Assembly (NCBI GenBank): GCA_035936415.1 | Contig: DASYWD010000014.1 | Span: 1-34,049, forward strand | Length of the DNA stretch: 34,049 nt | Source: Longimicrobiaceae bacterium | GTDB taxonomy: Bacteria; Gemmatimonadota; Gemmatimonadetes; Longimicrobiales; Longimicrobiaceae | Direction: 5' to 3' | Translations under genes and position numbers: made by a program | Shown here: in pieces, positions 24,372-34,049 of the stretch | How the letters are laid out: each line of letters opens with the position of its first letter | How positions within the stretch are numbered: position 1 is the first letter of the stretch | Notes under the pieces: generated by a model | What the model was told of the DNA's origin: nothing | Seen by the model: the letters and a program-made list of their open reading frames with translations, nothing else | Databases searched by the model: none

Positions 24372-24813
24372 GGATCGCCTCCAGCACCTCGTCCGCGCCG
24401 TGCGCCCCCGGCGCCGCGTACACGATCCGCCCGTGCGTGTCGATCAGGAAGGTGGAGCGGGCGGTCCACCCGTTCTCGCCCAGCGTCCCGTACGCCCGCG
24501 CGATCTCCTTCCCCTCGTCCACGATGAGCGGAAAGTCCAGCGAGTACTTGTCGCGGAAGTGCTCGTGGCTGGCGAGGTCCCCGTCGTTCACGCCGAAGCG
24601 CACCACGTGGGCGGCCTCGTACTCCGCCCCCTCGTCGCGCGCGGCGCACATCTGCCTGGTGCAGCCGGGGGTGTCGTCCTTCGGGTAAAACATCAGGAGG
24701 ACGTTGCGCTTCCCCCGGAAGTCGTGGAGGGAGACGGTGTCGCCGTCCGTGGTCTTCGCGGTGAAGTTGGGGGCGTCCGAGCCCGCGTTCAGCAGGGTGT
24801 CCGTGGCCGACAT
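24364..24813 (-). CDS. bcp: Thiol peroxidase, BCP-type peroxiredoxin
   Basis: It reduces peroxides with thiol donors in the cytosol. The 149-residue protein has the AhpC/TSA thioredoxin fold with YPKDDTPGCTRQMCAARD; C51 is the peroxidatic cysteine and C56 the resolving one, the five-residue spacing of the E. coli BCP class. FPLIVDEGKEIARAYG and RSTFLIDTHGRIVY follow as usual. GGAGG precedes the ATG at 24813 by about 8 bases. It is upstream of and overlaps the MBL hydrolase gene. Confidence 0.95.
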   Translation of the reverse strand: MSATDTLLNAGSDAPNFTAKTTDGDTVSLHDFRGKRNVLLMFYPKDDTPGCTRQMCAARDEGAEYEAAHVVRFGVNDGDLASHEHFRDKYSLDFPLIVDEGKEIARAYGTLGENGWTARSTFLIDTHGRIVYAAPGAHGADEVLEAIRG

Positions 24814-24860
24814 GAGAGCTTCCTCCGGTGCGGATGGTTCTTTGGCCGTTTCAGCCGGGG

Positions 24861-24889
24861 AAGATGGGGAAGGAGCCGACCGATGGCAA
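24861..24889 (-). promoter_or_regulatory. Promoter of the bcp-hydrolase operon
   Basis: Minus-strand TTGCCA (5 of 6) and CATCTT (3 of 6) are 17 bases apart, about 48 bases before the bcp ATG. No OxyR-like symmetrical site was recognised. Confidence 0.45.
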
Positions 24890-24989
24890 CGAATGGACCG
24901 GCAAACGCACCGCAAACGTCCTGGGGAACACCACTTGCGTCGTGAGCACCCCCCGAACGGTGGAGAAACGCACCCACAGGAGCCCGATC

Positions 24990-25301
24990 ATGGACAACCG
25001 CGATCCGCACGCCAACGAGGACACCACCGACGCCCGCGAGCACGTAGCGAACGCGAAGGAGAACCGTGACGCGCAGGCCGCGCAGGCAGAGCGAGTCCGC
25101 GCCACCGCGCCGGACTCGGTGGACACCCCTGTCGGAGAGTCGCAGGGCTCCGGGGCGGCGCGCGACCCGGAGAACGCCGCCGCCATGCGCCGCGTGGCCG
25201 AGGACCGCGAGGCGCTGGAGGAGCAGAACCGCCGCACCGCCGCCACCGCGCCCGACGACGTCCCCATGAGGGGGCCGGACGACCGCGGAGACCGCCCGTG
25301 A
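24990..25301 (+). CDS. Small charged hydrophilic protein, unknown
   Basis: I do not recognise it. The 103 residues are almost all polar or Ala, with Asp/Glu/Arg/Asn runs (NEDTTDAREHVANAKENRD near 9-27) and helical heptads near 65-85 (AAAMRRVAEDREALEEQNRR). It has no signal, membrane segment or cysteine, and looks partly disordered. AGGAG lies 7 bases before the ATG, which decides the start against longer in-frame options. Its stop overlaps the next gene's GTG (GTGA). The look recalls stress-related hydrophilic proteins, which is only an impression. Confidence 0.72.
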   Translation: MDNRDPHANEDTTDAREHVANAKENRDAQAAQAERVRATAPDSVDTPVGESQGSGAARDPENAAAMRRVAEDREALEEQNRRTAATAPDDVPMRGPDDRGDRP

Positions 25302-25792
25302 GCCGCCCCAGCGACCCGCGGAACGGGGAGGAGCTGCGGAAGATCCGCGAGCAGGCCGAGCGCATCGCCGCGGACGCGCGCGACCTGGCGGAGAGCAGCC
25401 GGCCCGCCGCGCTCACCGGCGAGCGCCCGGAGCTGGTCCCCCAGGCTCCCCCCGCCCTGGACATCCGTGGGAGCGGCGCCATCCACCGCGCCGAGCAGGT
25501 GCGCGCCGCCGACGACGTGGCGACGTCCCTGCGGCAGGAGGAGCTCGCCGCGGGCCAGGCGGACGCCGCGGGCACGCTCCAGCACACCGGGCGCGAGCTC
25601 GACGAGGCCCGGGACGACCTGGAGGAAACGGAACGGCGCGCCGCGGAGGGTGCGCGGCGAGCCGGGGCGATCAGGGACGACGTGGAGCGGCTCTCGGACG
25701 ACGTGTCCCGCCTGCGCGAGCAGGCGGACGAGGTACCAGAAGTCGCGGACGGCGTTCGAGGCGACAACCAGCCCCGGCAACCGGGGCGCTGA
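25298..25792 (+). CDS. Coiled-coil protein, unknown, coupled to the previous gene
   Basis: The 164 residues are alpha-helical and charged. Helix 1 (about 10-35, EELRKIREQAERIAADARDLAE) is followed by a Pro-rich break and a long coiled coil (about 65-150, with REELDEARDDLEETERRAAEGARR-like heptads and DDVERLSDDVSRLREQADEV). It has no transmembrane or catalytic motif. It starts at GTG 25298 inside the stop of the upstream gene, so the two are made together and may interact. They are the only co-directional plus-strand pair in the window and converge on the signalling operon. Confidence 0.75.
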   Translation: MSRPSDPRNGEELRKIREQAERIAADARDLAESSRPAALTGERPELVPQAPPALDIRGSGAIHRAEQVRAADDVATSLRQEELAAGQADAAGTLQHTGRELDEARDDLEETERRAAEGARRAGAIRDDVERLSDDVSRLREQADEVPEVADGVRGDNQPRQPGR

Positions 25793-25801
25793 CCGGGAGG
25801 T

Positions 25802-25926
25802 GGGGGGAGGCTCAGCAGGCGGTGCGTCTGTGTGAGCCCGCGCTCCACTCACCTCCCGCGCGAGTGGTCGGGCGAGTGCTCTGGCGAGTCCCTTCGGGTG
25901 TCGCACCGCCGGAGGAGCCTCCCCCC
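25802..25926. repeat. Long imperfect inverted repeat between convergent genes
   Basis: Two 25-base arms (25802-25826 and 25902-25926) pair except for a 4-base internal loop: both outer parts (GGGGGGAGGCTC and its complement) and inner parts (GGCGGTGCG) match. The 75-base centre has three GCGAGT copies and a CCACTC/GAGTGG mini-stem. The arms fall in the 161-base gap after the coiled-coil gene and before the kinase stop. It could be a bidirectional terminator, a structured RNA or a small mobile element. Confidence 0.6.
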
Positions 25927-25953
25927 GCCGACCCATCGCGACAGACCCGCGGC

Positions 25954-27648
25954 CTACCGCCCGGCCGCCACCCCTTCGCCCACCTCCATTGCCGCCAGCT
26001 CCGGATCGGAGACCGGGAGGCTCAGCGTGAAGGTGCTCCCCTCGCCGGGCGTGGACGCCACGTCGAGCGAGCCCCCCAGCAGCTCCGCGAGCCTCCGGGA
26101 GATCGGGAGCCCGAGCCCGGTGCCCTGCGTGTTCTGCCCGTTTTCGAGCTGCACGAACTCGTCGAAGATCTTCTCCTGGTCGTCCAGGGCGATCCCCTCG
26201 CCCACGTCGATCACCTCCACCAGCAGCCCCCCGTCGTCGCGCCTGCCGGACACCACCCGCACCGGCTTCCCGCCGCCGAACTTGATGGCGTTGGAGAGCA
26301 GGTTCAGCACGATCTGCCGCACCCGCCGCGCATCCGAGACGATGCTGAACGGCTCGCTCCGGGACTCCAGCGACAGCTCGACCCCGTGCTGCTCCGCGAA
26401 GGGGGCCACGGTGACGAACAGGTCCTGGATCAACTCCGGGAAGCCCACCGACTCCAGCTGCAGCTCCATCTTCCCGGCCTCGATCTTGGAAAGGTCCAGG
26501 ATGTCGTTGACCAGCTCCAGCAGGTGGTTGGCCGCCTTGTGGGTGCGCTCGATGCTCGACACCTGCTGCTCGTTGAGCGGGCCGTAGATGTTGTCCAGGA
26601 GGAGCGAGCTGTACCCCAGGATGGCGTTGATGGGGGTGCGCAGCTCGTGGCTCATGTTGGCGTAGAAGCGGCTCCGGGCGCCCATCGCGCGCTCCAGCTC
26701 GATGGTGCGCCGGTTCAGCTCCTCGTTCAGGACGCGCAGCTCCTCCGTGGTGTTCGCCAGCGACACCGCCTGCGCGCGCAGCGCCTCCTCCGCGCGCCGC
26801 CGCTCCGAGATGTCGCGCAGGATCAGGGTGTGCACCCGCTCGTCCTGCACCTGCAGGCACGACGCCGAGAACTCCGCAGGGAAGCGCTCGCCGCCCGTGC
26901 GCACCCCCACTGCCTCGCGGATGGTGGAGCCGGCGGCCCGGGAGGCCGTGCGGTCGGGGGCGGTCCGTTCGCGCGGACGGTTCTCCGCCTCCAGCTCCAG
27001 GGCCGGATCGAAGAAGCGGTCGATGGGCGATCCCACCGCGTCGTCGGCGCTGCACCCGAAGACCCGCTCCGCCGCGCGGTTGAAGAGCGTGATGCGCCGG
27101 TCCTCCCCGAAGGTGACGATCGCCTCCAGCGCCGAGTCCACGATGTCCGCGTAGCGCGCCTCCGACTCCACGAGCTGCGCGCGGTGCCGGAGCTCCATCT
27201 CCCGCCGCTCCCCCTCCCGCAGCAGCTCGTCCTGCCGGCGGAGCTGCGCCCCTCTCAGGTACAGCTCCACGAAGACGGCCACCTTGGAGCGGAGAATGGT
27301 GGGGTTGAAGGGCTTGAACATGTAGTCCACCGCCCCGGCCGAGTACCCCTCGAAGACGTACTCCTCCTCCTTGCTGATGGCCGTCAGGAAGATGATGGGC
27401 GTGGCGCGCGAGCGCTCCCGCGACTTGATCAGGTGCGCCGTCTCGAAGCCGTTCATCCCGGGCATCTGCACGTCCAGGAGGATCACCGCGAAGTCGTGCA
27501 GGAGCACCTGGCGGAGCGCTTCCTCGCCCGAATTGGCCCGGACCAGCTCGTGACCCAGCGGCTGGAGGATGGCCTCCAGCGCGACCAGGTTCTCGATCCG
27601 GTCGTCCACCATCAGGATCCGTGCGGCGGCCTGCGGGGTCTCGGACAT
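25954..27648 (-). CDS. REC-PAS histidine kinase, last gene of the signalling operon
   Basis: The soluble protein has 564 residues. An N-terminal receiver domain (about 8-128) has the acidic pair near 15-16, phospho-acceptor D59 (LLDVQMPGMNG), T89 and K112 (FKPF). Then come a short coiled coil, PAS (about 163-285, SALEAIVTFGEDRRITLFNRAAERVFG), a second coil, HisKA with H334 in [16 protein letters not shown], and HATPase_c (about 440-555) with DVGEGI as G1 and GTGLGL as G2. A receiver in front of a kinase lets an upstream phosphate tune it, so it may take signals from the poly-HAMP kinase. Its ATG overlaps the cheB stop (TGATG). Confidence 0.92.
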   Translation of the reverse strand: MSETPQAAARILMVDDRIENLVALEAILQPLGHELVRANSGEEALRQVLLHDFAVILLDVQMPGMNGFETAHLIKSRERSRATPIIFLTAISKEEEYVFEGYSAGAVDYMFKPFNPTILRSKVAVFVELYLRGAQLRRQDELLREGERREMELRHRAQLVESEARYADIVDSALEAIVTFGEDRRITLFNRAAERVFGCSADDAVGSPIDRFFDPALELEAENRPRERTAPDRTASRAAGSTIREAVGVRTGGERFPAEFSASCLQVQDERVHTLILRDISERRRAEEALRAQAVSLANTTEELRVLNEELNRRTIELERAMGARSRFYANMSHELRTPINAILGYSSLLLDNIYGPLNEQQVSSIERTHKAANHLLELVNDILDLSKIEAGKMELQLESVGFPELIQDLFVTVAPFAEQHGVELSLESRSEPFSIVSDARRVRQIVLNLLSNAIKFGGGKPVRVVSGRRDDGGLLVEVIDVGEGIALDDQEKIFDEFVQLENGQNTQGTGLGLPISRRLAELLGGSLDVASTPGEGSTFTLSLPVSDPELAAMEVGEGVAAGR

Positions 27649-28238
27649 CAGCGCTTCCCACCCGGCGTGGCCGGGGGCGTCTGCAGGGTGAGGAGGCGCT
27701 CCGCGATGCGCGGCAGCGTGAGCACCTCGGCTTCCGGGACGGCGCGCAGCGCCGCCGCCGGCATCACGGCCACCTCGGCCGTGGCGGGGTCCTGCACCAG
27801 GGCGGTGCCGCCCCGGTCCACGATCCGCCGCAGGCCCCGGGCGCCGTCGTGGTTCGCGCCGGTGAGCACCACGCCCACCACGCGGGCGCCGTATGCATCG
27901 GCCGCGCTCTCGAAGGCCACGTCGATGGACGGGCGGCTGTACATCTCCGGCGCGTCGGTGGAGAGCGAGAAGTACCCGTCCTCCAGCAGCAGGTGGTAGT
28001 CCGGGGGCGCCAGGTACACCTTTCCCTGCTCGGCCGACGCCTTGTCGGTGGCCTCGTGAACCGGGAGCGGAGTGCACTCCTGCAGCACCTCGCAGAGCGC
28101 GTCCGAGTCCTTGCTGCGGTGCTGCACCACCACCAGCGCCATCCGGAAGTCCTCCGGGAGCCCCCGGAGGAGCGTGCAGACCGCATCCAGCCCCCCCGCC
28201 GACACCCCGATCATCACCAGCACAGGAGCCACCGTCAC
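27648..28238 (-). CDS. cheB: CheB-type protein-glutamate methylesterase, no receiver domain
   Basis: CheB hydrolyses glutamyl methyl esters and may deamidate glutamines in chemoreceptor helices. Only the catalytic domain is present (196 residues), with the triad S13 (IGVSAGG), H40 (VVVQHR) and D131 (LTGANHDGARG). The usual N-terminal receiver domain that gates activity is missing, so activity may be constitutive or controlled by a partner; the next gene begins with a receiver. GTG at 28238 shares one base with the cheR stop. N-terminal truncation by damage is unlikely, as the start is tightly fitted to cheR. Confidence 0.92.
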   Translation of the reverse strand: MTVAPVLVMIGVSAGGLDAVCTLLRGLPEDFRMALVVVQHRSKDSDALCEVLQECTPLPVHEATDKASAEQGKVYLAPPDYHLLLEDGYFSLSTDAPEMYSRPSIDVAFESAADAYGARVVGVVLTGANHDGARGLRRIVDRGGTALVQDPATAEVAVMPAAALRAVPEAEVLTLPRIAERLLTLQTPPATPGGKR

Positions 28239-29095
28239 TAGGCCACCTTGCGGTAGATCTTCTCCCGCGGGTCGACCGCCTCGTAGCAGTCCTCGTACCT
28301 GGAGAACTTGAGCGACTCCTTGCTCCCCAGCGCTAGGATCCCGTACATGGGGAGGCTCTCGTAGAACAGCTCGTGCACCCGGTTCTGCAGCGAGCGGTCG
28401 AAGTAGATCATCACGTTCCGGCAGAGGATCACGTTGAACTCGCTGAACGACCGGTCCGTGACCAGGTTGTGCTGCGCGAAGACCACGTTCTCCCGCAAAG
28501 CCGGCGAGAAGAGCGCCCCGCCGTACGCCGCGGTGTAGTACTCCGAGAAGGAGCGCGTGCCGCCGCCCCGCAGGTAGTTCTGCGTGTACTCCTGCATCTT
28601 CTCCAGCGGGAAGATCCCCGCGCGCGCCTGGGCGAGCACCACTTCGTTGATGTCCGTGGCGTAGATGCGGGCCCGCTCGTACAGCCCCTCCTCCTGCAGG
28701 AGGATCGCCATGGAGTACACCTCCTCCCCCGTCGAGCACCCGGCGTGCCACACCCGGATGAAGGGGTACGTCCGGAGCAGCGGCACGACGCCGGTCCGGA
28801 ACGCCTTGTAGAAGTTGGGGTCCCGGAACATGGAGGTGACGTTGACGGAAAGGTCCATCAGGAGCCTCTCCATGGCGTCCGGGTCGTGCAGCACCCGCTC
28901 CTGCAGGGCGCTCACGGTCGACAGCCCCTCCGCCCCGATCCGCTTCCACAGCCGGCGCCGCAGCGAGGCGTAGGCGTAGGAGCGGAAGTCGAAGCCGTAG
29001 TGGCGGAAGATCCCCTCCATGAGGAGCTCCACCTCGATCCTCTCCAGCTCCGCCGGGTAGCTCTCCGGCGCCGTCGGCAGGCTCGCGGACTTCAT
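28238..29095 (-). CDS. cheR: CheR-type protein-glutamate methyltransferase
   Basis: CheR uses S-adenosylmethionine to methylate glutamates in receptor coiled coils. The 285-residue protein has the N-terminal helical domain (about 20-85, FDFRSYAYASLRRRLWKRI), SVNVTSMFRDPNFYKAF, the SAM motif VWHAGCSTGEEVYSMA (about 115-130), ATDINEVVLAQARAGIF and NVILCRNVMIYFD (about 222-234). No C-terminal TPR or receptor-tether domain follows. It begins 7 bases after the poly-HAMP kinase stop. No MCP gene is seen in the window, so its substrate is open. Confidence 0.96.
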   Translation of the reverse strand: MKSASLPTAPESYPAELERIEVELLMEGIFRHYGFDFRSYAYASLRRRLWKRIGAEGLSTVSALQERVLHDPDAMERLLMDLSVNVTSMFRDPNFYKAFRTGVVPLLRTYPFIRVWHAGCSTGEEVYSMAILLQEEGLYERARIYATDINEVVLAQARAGIFPLEKMQEYTQNYLRGGGTRSFSEYYTAAYGGALFSPALRENVVFAQHNLVTDRSFSEFNVILCRNVMIYFDRSLQNRVHELFYESLPMYGILALGSKESLKFSRYEDCYEAVDPREKIYRKVA

Positions 29096-29102
29096 GCGCG
29101 GC

Positions 29103-34049
<4,947 letters not shown>

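Overview
The window is very GC-rich (roughly 70%) and gene-dense. Codon use ends mostly in G or C, and starts include many GTG and TTG codons. The mix of genes (a Cpn10-like protein, a DUF2007/zinc-ribbon protein, a poly-HAMP kinase with CheR/CheB, a der-plsY-gpsA cluster) fits a soil or aquatic bacterium of the Gemmatimonadota type, such as a Longimicrobium relative. That placement is inference from style and recalled similarity; no 16S or other taxonomic marker is present. Nearly all genes lie on the minus strand; only three short genes are on the plus strand.

Left part (1-9.4 kb): the start of thiL (runs off the left edge), aconitase acnA, a divergent Cpn10/GroES-like gene, a GAF-PAS histidine kinase, a His-rich zinc-type CDF efflux pump, lgt, a membrane-anchored TPR protein and tRNA-Arg(CCT). 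Middle (9.4-19 kb): an acidic Pro/Ala/Trp-motif protein of unknown function, then pcm-surE, and a tightly overlapped operon der-plsY-gpsA-merR (GTPase for ribosome assembly, two phospholipid-precursor enzymes, a regulator). Next come a DUF2007 zinc-ribbon protein, a TPR lipoprotein and a stand-alone larC. At 19-25 kb are the purN-purH-gltX operon, a higBA toxin-antitoxin pair, and a peroxiredoxin overlapping a metallo-beta-lactamase-fold hydrolase. Two small translationally coupled plus-strand genes of unknown function follow.

Right part (25.9-34 kb): a four-gene signalling operon. It begins, off the right edge, with a giant histidine kinase carrying at least seven 92-residue HAMP units, then GAF, a Glu/Gln-rich coiled coil, kinase core and three receiver domains. 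It continues with cheR, a receiver-less cheB and a REC-PAS-histidine kinase. No MCP, CheA or CheW gene is visible. The best candidate for an undescribed system here is this operon: CheR and CheB may set the methylation state of the kinase's own coiled coil rather than of a chemoreceptor. This is inference.

Several intergenic signals are readable. Promoter-like pairs recur with a -35 near TTGAC and a -10 of the form TATCTT or close to it (der, larC, purN, tRNA-Arg, prx and others). Strong hairpin terminators follow the TPR lipoprotein, the tRNA and the cpn10/kinase convergence. Two copies of an interspersed palindromic element and an 8-bp tandem repeat are also present. purN has no ATG, GTG or TTG at the family start and appears to use CTG.
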